Of a stretch of DNA of 64,000 nt, positions 56,101 to 64,000 are shown in pieces. The notes beneath the pieces are model-generated. The model saw nothing but the letters and a program-made list of their open reading frames with translations. It did not search any database and had not been told where the DNA came from. A program made the translations under genes and the position numbers. The stretch covers positions 102,162 to 166,161 of the forward strand of contig WFMF01000400.1 of NCBI GenBank assembly GCA_011033025.1, in the 5' to 3' direction. The DNA is from Beroe forskalii (lineage: Eukaryota; Ctenophora; Nuda; Beroida; Beroidae). The stretch's first letter is position 1. The number at the start of each line of letters is the position of its first letter.

Positions 56101-56487
56101 CGCTTAACTATATTTTTGTGACTGACGTCATTATCATAGATAATGTTGTCAGACGTTGTCTGACCCCTACGCCTTTGGCAGGCGCGCGCGCGAAGCGCGC
56201 GCGTCCGCCGAAGGCTCTCGAATTATAATTGTATGGGACACTATTTATTTAATATTTCGTGTGCCACTGCGCTGATGACTGTACGAATTTTTCCTATGAT
56301 TGTTCGACAGTTAATTAATAACTGATATTGAAAGTGATTTTCATTTATTACTATTACTTATTAGATAAATTGATGAAATGATAGATTTGTTGGTTTTCTT
56401 CTTTGAAATCTCGATTATCTGCAGGTCTATGGGAAAGTTAGTGATTTTTACGAAGAGCAAAGTAAACTAGCAACCGCTGTTGTATGA
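38033..56487 (+). CDS. Kinase-like gene (TKL/IRAK-like), probable pseudokinase, six exons seen
   Basis: Inferred exons are 38033-38197, 38659-38771, 38997-~39070, 43193-43337, 48901-48954, 55679-55831 and the terminal 56425-56487. The translations follow a protein-kinase fold in order: LILVYEHFELGPLTSL (hinge), LNWAARVQIVYDIATVINKL (helix E), HLNITSENVFL (catalytic loop), KVGDYGRA (the DFG position), IIGTGFVPI (the GT..APE position), TLFGSLIITEL (the SDVYSFG position) and a C-lobe tail ending SKLATAVV. The catalytic HRD is HLN and the SDVYSFG aspartate is not apparent, so catalysis is doubtful. DYG keeps its aspartate. Helix and loop style resembles IRAK/Pelle or plant RLK kinases. N-lobe exons are not found. 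One junction (after 39063) is unresolved. Another gene and a Copia element lie in its introns. Confidence 0.6.
38659..38771 (+). CDS. Kinase-like gene, helix E and start of catalytic loop
   Basis: After TTTTGCAG, before GTGATA; 113 bases, ends with two bases (AG) of a split serine codon. It encodes LNWAARVQIVYDIATVINKL and the start of the catalytic loop (HLNIT). Confidence 0.65.
38997..39069 (+). CDS. Kinase-like gene, catalytic-loop end and DYG exon
   Basis: Starts after CAAATTTCAG; its first base T completes the AG of the previous exon. It encodes ENVFLDRHYQCKVGDYGRAT, so the metal-binding DFG motif is DYG. No donor GT follows before the 172-bp satellite begins at about 39070. The frame stays open to a stop near 39142, with GTACAA at 39121 as the only nearby donor-like site. 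The true exon end is therefore unclear. Confidence 0.6.
39065..40440. repeat. 172-bp satellite, eight head-to-tail units
   Basis: Units start at about 39077, 39249, 39421, 39593, 39764 and onwards every 171-172 bp, and contain AAACACAAGGAAATATAATT, CAACGATTACTCGAAAACTA and CATGACCCAGAGAACATAAA. Units are nearly identical, so the array is young or homogenised. It starts at the 3' edge of the DYG exon. Confidence 0.9.
40441..41770. repeat. Diverged and inverted copies of the 172-bp satellite
   Basis: From about 40515 the units turn to reverse complement (40515-41000), then direct (41140-41440), then reverse (41440-41770), with increasing divergence and short deletions. The centre near 40450-40515 is rearranged. 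Confidence 0.75.
41771..42448. repeat. Minisatellite and GC-rich patch, no gene
   Basis: 41905-41940 is a CG-rich stretch. 42125-42230 holds ~20-22-bp units of TTTTGACGCGTTTTGGACG, seen again at 48570-48690. The first copy of a GATTCGTCTTGACGAG repeat is at 42328. No coding frame supported. Confidence 0.55.
42449..42664. mobile_element. 216-bp MITE with CCCTAA repeats and TGACGTCA sites
   Basis: Terminal inverted repeats are GGTATCTCTCCCATATAAAC and its near complement ending GGGAGACGTACC. The 8-bp duplication AAAAAGTT is at 42441-42448 and 42665-42672. Inside each end is the palindrome TGACGTCA. The centre has (CCCTAA)n-like telomeric repeats. A second full copy is at 58982-59231 and older ones at 55930-56240 and 59605-59715. 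Confidence 0.85.
42673..43190. repeat. Degenerate tandem repeat with TCGTCTCGACGAGACGA palindrome
   Basis: Units contain GATTCGTCTCGACGAGACGA, CATTCTTTAGCTTGCCGAAC, CTCTGAGAGCCATAT and GGAAAAAATGGACAAATCCA, spaced 130-170 bp. One more unit is at 48485-48560. The last unit runs to the acceptor of the 43193 exon. Confidence 0.7.
43193..43337 (+). CDS. Kinase-like gene, activation-segment to helix F exon
   Basis: After AAACTGGGCAG, before GTAGATCC; one base then 48 codons. It encodes IIGTGFVPIHSSPG, matching the GTxxYxAPE segment with APE replaced by PIH, and GPVLGTLFGSL, matching the SDVYSFGxxL segment. It joins in phase to the 48901 exon. Confidence 0.5.
43338..45051. other. Intronic sequence, no feature recognised
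   Basis: AT-rich, without a convincing exon or repeat on either strand. Confidence 0.45.
45052..47400 (+). CDS. Second LGR/relaxin-like receptor gene, middle unreadable
   Basis: The 5' part starts at ATG 45052 with a signal peptide (WHTLPILTALITASTVHLG) and a domain with VGVLMVELAGREGRFFQVCP and SDGLCRVWGHERAV, which resembles a diverged SRCR domain. The 3' part (46810-47400) encodes the loop-2 motif FYGNNGVCLF, TM5, TM6 (TDFVCWVPF), TM7 and a canonical NPLIY. It shares with the receptor at 25756 the extra loop-2 segment (SWRTIRKLLDLMF against SWKQIRRLVKEMF). Between ~45450 and 46810 the frame is destroyed by inflated homopolymers; a TM2-like FFILFFVGDG is still visible near 46452-46481. I call it one gene with a bad middle, but two fragments or a pseudogene are possible. 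It lies on the same strand, inside an intron of the kinase-like gene. Confidence 0.65.
45450..46805. other. Low-quality sequence with inflated homopolymers
   Basis: Runs such as GGGGG, CCCCCC, AAAAAAAAA and TTTTTTTTTTT are far denser here than anywhere else in the window, on both sides of otherwise plausible coding sequence. This looks like poor base calling or uncorrected reads, not biology. Confidence 0.75.
47401..48480. other. Receptor 3' flank, no gene seen
   Basis: AT-rich. A long G run (47642-47660) may also be a sequencing problem. AATAAACTTTGAG at 47567 could serve as a polyadenylation signal for the receptor gene. Confidence 0.45.
48484..48720. repeat. TCGTCTCG palindrome unit plus TTTTCGTCGCG minisatellite
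   Basis: GATTCGTCTCGACGAGACGA at 48493 followed by ~20-bp units of GCTTTTCGTCGCGTGTTGGC (48570-48690). Both elements also occur together at 42120-42700. Confidence 0.7.
48901..48954 (+). CDS. Kinase-like gene, 54-bp exon
   Basis: After ATCCAACTTTCAG, before GTGAGTGT; 18 whole codons giving IITELYFDQSIVGDINEM. It continues the helix F pattern from 43193-43337 and is in phase with the 55679 exon. Confidence 0.55.
49045..49570. repeat. 16-bp CCCCTGATCTCAGTAA minisatellite, left part
   Basis: Tandem ACCCCCTGATCTCAGT units with CTAATCTCAG variants. The array is interrupted at about 49178-49298 by a GC-rich foreign segment that begins with GGATGTTACCCT, a motif also at 58493 and 59574 in reverse, and then by the Copia element. 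Confidence 0.9.
49571..49806 (-). repeat. Copia 3' LTR
   Basis: 236 bp, TG..CA ends, matches 54380-54615 throughout as far as I can read. Confidence 0.9.
49807..49822 (-). other. Copia polypurine tract
   Basis: On the minus strand AGAAGGGAGATTG lies directly before the 3' LTR, the position and composition of a plus-strand primer. Confidence 0.65.
49983..50693 (-). CDS. Copia RNase H domain frame
   Basis: The 3' part of pol. It shows the copia RNase H pattern: VVFCDAAFGN with the first catalytic Asp, STLAAESWAMVEALESAE with the Glu, and CITDCKSLYDAI with the next Asp, ending in RWVRTKLQLADSFTKAG. It is separated from the reverse-transcriptase frame by a ~16-base imperfect tandem duplication of AGAAACATCA (50631 and 50647) and by another shift further upstream in pol. 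Confidence 0.85.
   Translation of the reverse strand: MVNYCGQLLRQDLMFLDLDVSYTACIAGSALTKGTVADLKLVNKTIKYMKNNPLVLRYNKVDLKKSAIVVFCDAAFGNMKDGSSQGGHIVFMTERNGNSCPLTWQSKKIRRVCKSTLAAESWAMVEALESAELIWTQLKEMEIEDLIDMSLTCITDCKSLYDAIHTTNTLDDKGLRIPVACLRQRVDNKEIRVRWVRTKLQLADSFTKAGASSKLLCDVLDSGNLPVEFMGLIFNK
50898..53258 (-). CDS. Copia integrase and reverse transcriptase frame
   Basis: Integrase features come first: HRQFSHASFENLKSLL, then the zinc-finger cysteines CNECQIC, then the DDE core with SDNGGEFAND and ESPFSNGMVERHH. The reverse transcriptase follows with ARLVALGYQEK, HIDVQSAFLQG and the active-site VHVDDL. The frame opens at 53258 without needing its own start. It is offset from gag-protease by a one-base shift near 53230, inside the protease region. 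It ends at a stop at 50898 where the RT continues in another frame. Confidence 0.9.
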   Translation of the reverse strand: MYHSGLEMARKQFPRRKTKIPGWIGKTRLTIEANVVDCNLPLLLSKPSLKKAGAVIDFVRDVMVFNGQEVQLQECKAGHYCVPICKKKKLMRDIDTGLHPGKIVLTVSEETLFGKNDKEMKAKALKLHRQFSHASFENLKSLLKSGGFSKKEFINALEEVCNECQICAHYRKPKPRPVVGLPRGKTFNDLVAMDLKTLEESAGILLLHMIDSVTRFSSGKIIRNKRKETIVSGFCSGWISLFGTPGKVMSDNGGEFANDEYVEMCEQFNIELQNSAAESPFSNGMVERHHKMLTELILKTKADSNCSWEVALSWALSAKNSMQMFGGYSAYQLTMGKNPTLPNIIDDELPALENPQVSRVLEENLTAMRSARENFVKVESSQKIKKALKAQVRTCNDLQVSPGEKVMYKRNNPDKWHGPGKVIGREGQCVMVKHGFSIVKVHPCHIQKCASKQQISQERAEESRTPDTTQNYLEVSDKEIEAEEPKKVSEDMNEDKSPMKSPIKMKGIPKPKSHVKYIAKDDESEDPIWKRAYIQSRGGKVRGKYGSYLNVKLEEEEEPRCVDWTQLASEWTLDTCEEEEQEVLLSTGGVFEHDVHNAKCMELEKFKANNVYEEVPNEGQSTIGVRWVITKKPSGEAKARLVALGYQEKSANIRKDSPTCHKDSIRVVLTLVAAYKWEVEHIDVQSAFLQGKEITRDIFIKPPPEANSRYLWKLKKCIYGLVDGPRNWYVELKDTLEEQGMKVSKLDDSFLFQKQGESNICGVMVVHVDDLMFSETKSFMKMLFKH
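53164..54348 (-). CDS. Copia gag and protease frame
   Basis: First ATG at 54348. A helical gag region is followed by a basic stretch and one CCHC zinc knuckle (CYTCGEKGHFARDC), then a protease with the active-site AVIDSGCTKSVVG. Nucleocapsid and protease functions are as in other copia elements. The frame runs out at 53164, just after the protease flap, where pol should continue. Confidence 0.9.
   Translation of the reverse strand: MTNNNEKAGYKAPPAFHEGKDYSNWKLDIELWNEFTSIEKKKRGTALFLELKEGKVKNAVRSLGKEVISSEDGLKQIIVKLDSIYLEDDALRTYRAYSRFEKFVRPEDMKLQSYLSEFEKLKADLEKQKIQLPEEVLAYRLLNSANMSKDKVELALATVKSLTFKEMSVSISKIFSVQINSPTTYPSSTDLVDVKIEPEECNYAVGYSDKNRYNRGHPQRGRSRLKHHASKFRGMRGYNHPYSRQRSRSDSDMCYTCGEKGHFARDCSFNKFNNAQYFIESEQEGISGSGPEIEETHITLFVNEKEECLMSGQPELSSLVYETLGCAVIDSGCTKSVVGREWLNQFKQTLCEEERALLKLEECCVPFRFGDGKETISKEKDQNTWMDWENKINH
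54369..54379 (-). other. Copia primer-binding site, initiator tRNA-Met
   Basis: Immediately after the 5' LTR the minus strand reads TGGTAGCAG, complementary to the CTGCTACCA end of animal initiator tRNA-Met. About nine matched bases. Confidence 0.75.
54380..54615 (-). repeat. Copia 5' LTR
   Basis: 236 bp, TG..CA ends, same sequence as 49571-49806. Confidence 0.9.
54616..55678. repeat. 16-bp CCCCTGATCTCAGTAA minisatellite, right part
   Basis: About 65 units of the same 16-bp repeat. Blocks of several units are themselves duplicated (compare 54617-54770 with 54840-55000). The final unit CCCCCTGATCTCAG is used as the acceptor of the exon at 55679. Confidence 0.9.
55679..55831 (+). CDS. Kinase-like gene, C-lobe exon
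   Basis: After CCTGATCTCAG, before GTAATGCT; 51 whole codons. It encodes WGSDLSALLEQRHELL and SLVSFLHLAQFCLQCDF, matching helices H-I of tyrosine-kinase-like kinases. Its GC content is clearly above the flanks. Confidence 0.7.
55930..56240. mobile_element. Old copy of the CCCTAA/TGACGTCA MITE carrying a foldback fragment
   Basis: Diverged ends GTGTCCCATATAACTC and ..TTGTATGGGACAC, the inner TGACGTCA palindromes and CCCTAA-like centre identify the family of 42449-42664. At 56146 the foldback terminus TTGTCAGACGTTGTCTG and a (CG)n core are inserted; the right foldback arm is missing. Confidence 0.65.
56425..56487 (+). CDS. Kinase-like gene, terminal exon
   Basis: After TTATCTGCAG; 20 codons and TGA, encoding VYGKVSDFYEEQSKLATAVV. 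It follows the 55679 exon in phase. A possible ATTAAA signal is at 56548-56553. Confidence 0.6.
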   Translation, partial: VYGKVSDFYEEQSKLATAVV

Positions 56488-56547
56488 AGTGGACGAACTC
56501 GCTTCATGTTGACGAAGACCGCTCTCCAAAATTTACATTTTTATTGA

Positions 56548-56553
56548 ATTAAA
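56548..56553 (+). terminator. Possible polyadenylation signal ATTAAA
   Basis: 61 bases after the kinase-like stop codon. ATTAAA is the commonest variant of AATAAA. Confidence 0.4.
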
Positions 56554-57166
56554 ATATAAAACAATTATTATTAACTCAACATCATTTTTCTATTGATTTT
56601 TCGTGCCATTGAAAATATGATTTGAGAAAATTTCAGTTGATCATTTGTTAAAATTTCCTCGAAAGGTTGGCTTTTGAAAATCCAATTTGAATATCATCTC
56701 GGTAATACTAAAACTCCTATTAAATTAAATATTACTTTAATATTTCGGAATTCCTTTTATCAACTCTTTATTATATTCATAACAATTATTGATGTGTGCT
56801 CATAAGAGTTGGAAAGCAAGAAATCCAACTGTCGAAAAGATAGGTTAACCGGTGACAGCTCGAACTGCAATTTTTTGTGCGGCGTAAGTTTGGACGGCGT
56901 AAAGACCTATAAACATTATCATTGACATGTTTGTACGCCGCGCAAACTTACGCCGCGCACACAAAACTGAAGTTAGAACTGCCAAAAAGTAAAACTGAGC
57001 ATTGTCCCGTAACACCTTGATGATAATGATAATCTCTTGCAGATGATAATCTCTTGCAGATTGGGACCATATGATCATGAAGCCGTGGATAATCTTTGCC
57101 CATCCCTTGCCCTTTCAATTTCATGCTGCCCTCGGCCAATTTCTTCTACTTTTTGACGTGTTACTA
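56554..57166. other. Spacer with one GC-rich foldback
   Basis: At 56877-56960 GTGCGGCGTAAGTTTG pairs with CAAACTTACGCCGCGCAC around TATAAACATT, a small palindromic insertion. Nothing else recognised. Confidence 0.5.
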
Positions 57167-57951
57167 CAGTAGGGTGCCATATGTTTTCGTCGTTTTGCTT
57201 TTTTAGCCTTTTTATGTGCAATGAATTTCCATCTTAAGTGATCACTGTCCAAAACTGTTCAATAATTCCACCTTGATGGTTCATGATATCATTAGACTAA
57301 TCTTTGCCCTGAGTGAGTGTGAAAAACCTCCAAAATTTGCTTATGAATAAGCGAGTTAGGGCTAAATAAACGTGGATAACCAAAATTTCCATGTTTTGAT
57401 ACGAAAAATGCTACAACTTCTTCAATTTTCTGAATTTTCTGTAATTTGAATTTTATTTGGAATCTGATTGTTTCCGCCTCTTGCTGCTAAAATTTCATGT
57501 AAATCGTATTTAAAACAACGATGGTGCAGTCCTGCTATTTCGAAACTTTTTTCAGAAAATTTCTGGTAAAAATGGCATAGCCTGTAATTTTTTTGAATAG
57601 AACGGGAAAGTTCAAAAAGGTACGTTAGCCGAGAATGCACCAAGGGTCCAACACAAGTAGTATATCGCAATTCAATAGATTTATTAATAGCTCCTAAAAT
57701 CTGAATTGAAAAAAATACATATTTATTTCTAAAAACTTACTCAACTTTGACGCGTCACCGTGTTTTCGTTGTTTTAGGTCGTATTTAACAAACTATAACA
57801 CATCAAAATTCAAAGATTTTGGATTCTAATAGATTTTAAATTATTGGAATTGGTGAATCCAATCAAAAGTTATGAGCATTTTAACGATTGCAATTTAACC
57901 GTATTTACAGGCGAATTTTCGAAAACGACGAAAACATATGGCACCCTACTG
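57167..57951. mobile_element. Tc1/mariner-type MITE, 785 bp
   Basis: 30-base terminal inverted repeats start CAGTAGGGTGCCATATGTTT and match perfectly at the two ends. TA flanks both (57165-57166 and 57952-57953). The interior has no transposase frame and shows further imperfect symmetry. Confidence 0.85.
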
Positions 57952-57953
57952 TA

Positions 57954-58680
57954 TAAGTGTAACTTTCGACCTACTATATGAATACGATCACGGGTACATA
58001 GCTGCAGTTATTCTATATTCATAAATTTAAAATATTGGATATTTTAATTTGTTGGCAAATTGGTAACATCTTGTGTGTGATATGAAATAAGATTCATTGT
58101 TTTCTTTTGTGTTTTGTAAAACTTTAACTATCACTCTCACTGATTGGCTTATTGAATATAATTGATAAAAATCGAAGATGTTATCAAGATCATGATTAAA
58201 AGATCAAATTATGATCACTCACACTGATTTGAATTCAATTTCAACCATGATCACTGATTTCAATTAAATCATGAACACTGATTTTGTCGATTTTGATCCA
58301 ATCATGATCGCTGACTTCGAGCTGGTCATGATACTGGAATCCAATCATAATCACAGATTAGTGGTCGGATCCAATCACTGATTTCAATCCCACCATGATT
58401 TGATGGATTTCTCCCATCCCTGCGCGCAACACTCGGAGGTTTGGAGGGTCGTGTTTCCCCGCGGAAAACGATGTGTGCGCGGCGGACGGAAGGGTAACAT
58501 CCTACATTAACCATCACTGATTTCATTCAGACCATGATCACTGAGCTGGACTCAATCTGGTCATTTTAGGTGTATATCAGTGTATCACGCGACGTCGCGT
58601 GCACCTTACTTGGCGCACTTGTACCATAGCAGTGCAATTCAAGTGGTATATTTGCGCCAACAATTTTTTTGCAGTGTTGA
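57954..58680. other. Spacer with diverged ATCATGATCACTGATTT repeats
   Basis: 58190-58390 and 58515-58560 hold short degenerate repeats of CAATCATGATCACTGATTT. A GC-rich block at 58420-58505 ends in AGGGTAACATCCTAC, also seen at 49176 (reverse) and 59574. No gene. Confidence 0.5.
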
Positions 58681-58800
58681 GAATCAGCGCCGCGTGCTTG
58701 TCAGACGTTGTCTGACCCCTTCGCCTTCGGCGCGCCGCGCGCGCGCGCGCGCGAAGACAACGTCTGACAACCGCGTGCGGCGTACGCGCGGCGCTGATTC
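58681..58800. mobile_element. 73-bp foldback MITE nested in a second palindrome
   Basis: Inner element 58698-58770: perfect 15-base arms TTGTCAGACGTTGTC / GACAACGTCTGACAA and a (CG)n core, flanked by the 8-bp duplication CCGCGTGC at 58690-58697 and 58771-58778. Outer perfect 14-base arms GAATCAGCGCCGCG / CGCGGCGCTGATTC lie at 58681-58694 and 58787-58800, so the element landed inside an existing palindrome. Same family as 98-187. Confidence 0.8.
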
Positions 58801-58981
58801 TCGAGAGGATCTGTCAACGTCAGACAACCCTGTTATCGTCGCGCGGCGCGTTATGCACACGTCGCATGACACCTATGCGGGCTTAGGAACTGGTTAGAGG
58901 AAGCCAAAGTTATTACTATAAAAACAGGAAACCCTAGTTATACTAAAACAGGACACCCTTGGTTAGGGGAAGGCGTTCCCG

Positions 58982-59231
58982 GGTATCTCTCCCATATAAA
59001 CGGCTCTGAGTGACGTCACAGATCTAAACGTCAATTTTTCTGTATCCTAAACCTAACCATAACCCTAACCAAAACCCTAACCTTAATCCTAACCCTAACC
59101 CTAACAAATCTTGAACCTAATCCTGAGCCTAACCCTAGTCCTTAAAGCGCTAGGTGCGCTTAATTATATTTTTTCTGAGTGACGTCATTGTCATAGATAA
59201 TGAAGGCTCCCGTTTATATGGGAGACCTACC
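58982..59231. mobile_element. 250-bp MITE with CCCTAA repeats and TGACGTCA sites, copy 2
   Basis: Ends GGTATCTCTCCCATATAAAC and ..GGGAGACCTACC; 8-bp duplication CGTTCCCG at 58974-58981 and 59232-59239. It is longer than 42449-42664 mainly in its CCCTAA section. Confidence 0.85.
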
Positions 59232-59239
59232 CGTTCCCG

Positions 59240-59720
59240 GGTTCCCCTAACCAGGGGCGTCGCGCCGCGCACTCCGTGCGCGTAACCAGAGCCCTGGTTA
59301 GGGCAAGATCCTGGTTATATTAAAGCAATGCACACCGGTACACGGTACGCGCCAAAGTGCCAAACGCTTCCGCCGGCCTGTTGCTAAACACGTATATCCC
59401 TGTCTGCGTTGCGCGGCGCGCTTCCCCAGGGAAGCGCCGCGCGCGTACACACACCTATGCGGGCTTAGGAAGCCGGCCTGAGGATGTCTCGACGGACGTC
59501 GTGCCGCGCGCTTCCCCTAACCAGGGGTGCGCGTAACCAGGGCCCTGGTTAGGGCAAGCCGCGCGCGTGAGTAGGGTAACATCCTTCGATATTTGTCCGG
59601 GTGTTTAATATAGCTCTGGCTGAGTCAGAGTGACGTCACAGACCAAAACGTCAATACTTTTGTAGCCTAAACCTTATTATTGCCCTAACTAAACCCTAAC
59701 CTTTCTCCTGACCCTATATT
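59240..59720. repeat. GC-rich palindromic patchwork and a MITE fragment
   Basis: CTAACCAGGGGCG.. and CCCTGGTTAGGGCAAG motifs recur (58960, 59250-59310, 59515-59560) with CG-rich hairpins between them. 59605-59715 is a truncated copy of the CCCTAA/TGACGTCA MITE. Confidence 0.55.
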
Positions 59721-60087
59721 AGCAAAGAAATAATGGACATGAGCGAGTGTCAGAATTTGCTAACGACGCGCACGCAATAACATGTAACAACGATACACAT
59801 AACTTAGTATTCAGGCGCAACGAAAAATCGCGTTGGATAACAAGAACACGTACGTTACAGGGTATAGGGGTGCAAATGTTATTTGGGACCCATTTTGTGA
59901 CAATTTAAAGATAATTAAAATACTTTTCGCTAACTTAAATAGTTAATTTTGTTATGTTTTAAATAATTATTTCTGATTTTAGGCGTTTTCAGATAGTTTG
60001 ATAAAATTTGCTACCCCGTTGTGAGATACATTGATTTTGTTGTTTAAATCTCCATGACATCTGAGCGTTACCAGTTAGAGCCTCAGC

Positions 60088-60096
60088 AATAAAAGG
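60088..60096 (+). promoter_or_regulatory. Possible TATA-like box of beta-tubulin
   Basis: AATAAAAGG lies about 70 bases before the ATG, leaving room for a short 5' UTR. Position and composition only; no start site is shown. Confidence 0.3.
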
Positions 60097-60160
60097 CAAA
60101 GTTAAGGCTACATCCTCGTTTTGTCTGTTTAGTCATACTCAACTTTTACAAACTTTAATC

Positions 60161-62010
<1,850 letters not shown>

Positions 62011-62260
62011 ATTTAGAACTCTTTAAATTATTTCTTTTACTTCCAATTCTAGCTGGCTCTGGTTCTGTGAAGCAGTCGTGTAAATATTTTGTCTTGATGT
62101 TTTTATTTTGTATATATATTGATAACTAGGCGCACTGCTATGCATTTTGTCCATACATTTTGTCTTATATTATATATGATTTTGTCTCTGACTAAGAATC
62201 CTATGATTTCGATATGTATTGTTCACTTTGTAGCCATTAATGCAAACCGTCCCTGTTTCC

Positions 62261-62266
62261 AATAAA
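62261..62266 (+). terminator. Beta-tubulin polyadenylation signal AATAAA
   Basis: AATAAA 251 bases after the stop codon in an AT-rich 3' UTR. Confidence 0.65.
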
Positions 62267-62364
62267 AAAAGTTGTTTCATTGTCTCCAGGGACTGAAGGA
62301 CAATCTGGTATAGTAATATGGCATCCACGTTTACTGACGCACTTTGGGCAATTCACATTATTAG

Positions 62365-63620
62365 GGGTCATCTATAAGGGACGTCCAAAAAATTTCGGCC
62401 ATTTCAGACCCCTCTCCCCGGACGTCCGCATTTTTCTTGAAAATTTTTTCCCTCCCCATTGGCCTTTTTGTGAATACAAAAAGGCAAATGAGAGGGTTGG
62501 CAGAGATCGTGGTTTGGGAATGTTAGAAATAGGATATGTGTATAGCAGGTTCAGATTTGCAATACAACTACTGTAATTTCTGGAAAGTGCCCGGATTGCT
62601 CCTTTATAATATCAGTCGCGAAAATGTCCCTCCCTCCGTCCTTCCGTCCGTCCCCTTATCACAAATCTTCAAAATCACGAATTTTATAATCATTGGCTGT
62701 CGGTTGTCAAAACTAAAGTCTGACTTGGTCCATCCGTGGAAAATGCTCAAATTCTCTAAAATTATGATAAATTCTAAATTGAAGGGCTGTTGAAGAATTC
62801 GTGACTTAAAATCTTAGGAGTAAGTTTGGCTATGGATTGAGGGATAACATGATAAGGCTTCGGTTCCTTTATTAGTTTTAGTACCAAACTGCATTATTCG
62901 ACTGTATACTGAATTCGACTAAGTTCAAAAAACGGTGAGTCGATGTGATTTGTGAAAGACGAATGACTCTTTTCGGAACGGGTGACAGCATTAAGAAACA
63001 GATTATTATGAAATTTGAAATTTTGAAGATGATATCAACAGTCAAGTAAATACAGCGCGTGAACAAACGGTTACACAATCTGATGCGAAACGTATTAACC
63101 AATTCAACGAAATGGCGCGAAATCTACAACGAACTGATTACAACTTGGTACGTAAGAACGTGCGCGCAAGAATTTCAGAAGAAATGGCACGTGCCAATCT
63201 ATGTTCTCGGTGGTCGCGCGCAGCATTGGCGCAATATTTATACTCTTACTAGGAGTCCCTGTTGTATCACGATGCTAAGGTTACATCAAGCACCGCGGGG
63301 GAGGGAAATTAAGCGCCTGCAGCATACGGGTACATCCCACAAACAAGAATTGAAGAATTAAGCCCGCAGGCGCAATTCTTGTTTCGGTTATCATTTTGGC
63401 CCCTAAATTTCATGATTTTCTAGTGAAATAGCCCAAAATTTCAATGAATTGCGGACGTTGCATTTGGCCAAACACCTCCCGCATTGACCAGACTCCCCCT
63501 CATTGTGGACGTCCTTTATGGATGGCCCCTTAAAATTTCGGCCATTGAAAACCCCTCCCGTCTCCCTTGTCGCATTCCAGAGACCTCCCCTGGGACGCCG
63601 GCATTTTTCCTTCAAAATCT
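62365..63620 (+). repeat. ~1-kb dispersed repeat, copy C, with flanking direct repeats
   Basis: 62440-63380 matches copies A (11872-12840) and B (20605-22340): GGTTGGCAGAGATCGTGGTT, the TCCGTCCTTCCGTCC tract, CGTGCCAATCTATGTTCTCG and the terminal GCGCCTGC..GCAGGCGC hairpin (63312-63373). GGGACGTCC..AATTTCGGCCATT at 62375 and GGACGTCC..AATTTCGGCCATT at 63507 are direct repeats at its two ends. Non-coding as far as I can see. Confidence 0.7.
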
Positions 63621-64000
63621 TTTCAATCATCAATTTTGGCACGATATTTCATTATTTTCTAGTGAAGTACCTGTTAAATTTTTTTTTTTGAAAACAAAAT
63701 ATTATTTACAAAATTGTATTTACATTGGCACTTCGAAATTTTAAAAACATGCATAAATGAAAACCCCTAAATACCCTCATAAAATCAAAGTCTGGCATCT
63801 GCTATATCGTTTGCAAAGTCATTCGAAACATAAATTTTTATTTGGTTCTACCTCTCACACACATGCCTAAATCAAAATGTTTAATACACAAAATGATAGT
63901 TTATCTAAGCCAACAAATAGCATCTTCATTTTGTCCCCATTTTTTGTCTAACATCTCAAATTTTTAGGGAAAAACGAGCATTCTCTGGTTTTTTTGGGGG
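63621..64000. other. AT-rich end of window, nothing recognised
   Basis: No frame, RNA gene or repeat that I can support. Confidence 0.5.

Overview
This is a repeat-rich stretch of nuclear DNA from an invertebrate animal. The evidence is GT-AG introns in single-copy genes, an intron-containing animal-type beta-tubulin, receptors of the LGR/relaxin-receptor type with LDL-receptor class A repeats, a Ty1/copia element primed by initiator tRNA-Met, and TTAGGG-type (CCCTAA) motifs inside small transposons. I cannot name the species. There is no sign of bacterial genes, CRISPR or operons, and I found no convincing tRNA or rRNA gene.

Layout. 1-9.5 kb: nested non-autonomous DNA transposons with readable 8-bp target-site duplications, plus foldback elements. 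9.5-17.8 kb: a hairpin cluster, a Harbinger-type MITE, a 3.9-kb long-inverted-repeat element built from 160-bp units, and two large minisatellite fields. 18.2-22.9 kb: three phase-compatible exons of an unidentified gene (+), with a dead LINE, a 1-kb dispersed repeat and Harbinger MITEs in its introns. 22.9-24.1 kb: a foldback element carrying a (TTGGGACAA)n element in one arm. 25.76-29.04 kb: an intact, intronless 1094-residue LDLa G-protein-coupled receptor (+). 30.8-31.7 kb: a 43-bp satellite. 38.0-56.5 kb: scattered exons of a protein-kinase-like gene (+) with degenerate HRD, DFG and DxWSxG motifs, probably a pseudokinase. Its introns hold a 172-bp satellite, a CCCTAA-bearing MITE, a second related receptor gene (45.05-47.40 kb, with a badly sequenced middle), and a 16-bp minisatellite interrupted by a complete Copia element (49.57-54.62 kb, minus strand). 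57.2-58.0 kb: a mariner-type MITE. 58.7-59.7 kb: GC-rich foldbacks. 60.16-62.01 kb: beta-tubulin (+, four exons), with one extra C that breaks the frame.

What stands out: (1) both receptors share an enlarged second extracellular loop before the LGR-type FYGxxGxCLF motif; (2) the kinase-like gene lacks catalytic residues and hosts another receptor gene in an intron; (3) the intronic 16-bp minisatellite looks like a tandemly amplified 3' splice site, and its last unit is the acceptor of the next exon; (4) 73-90-bp foldback elements with (CG)n cores carry perfect 8-bp target duplications; (5) sequence from about 45.45 to 46.80 kb has inflated homopolymers and should not be trusted.

The genes do not form an operon. 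The two receptors are probably tandem paralogues. All exon structures come from reading splice sites, frames and phases by eye; no searches or alignments were run.
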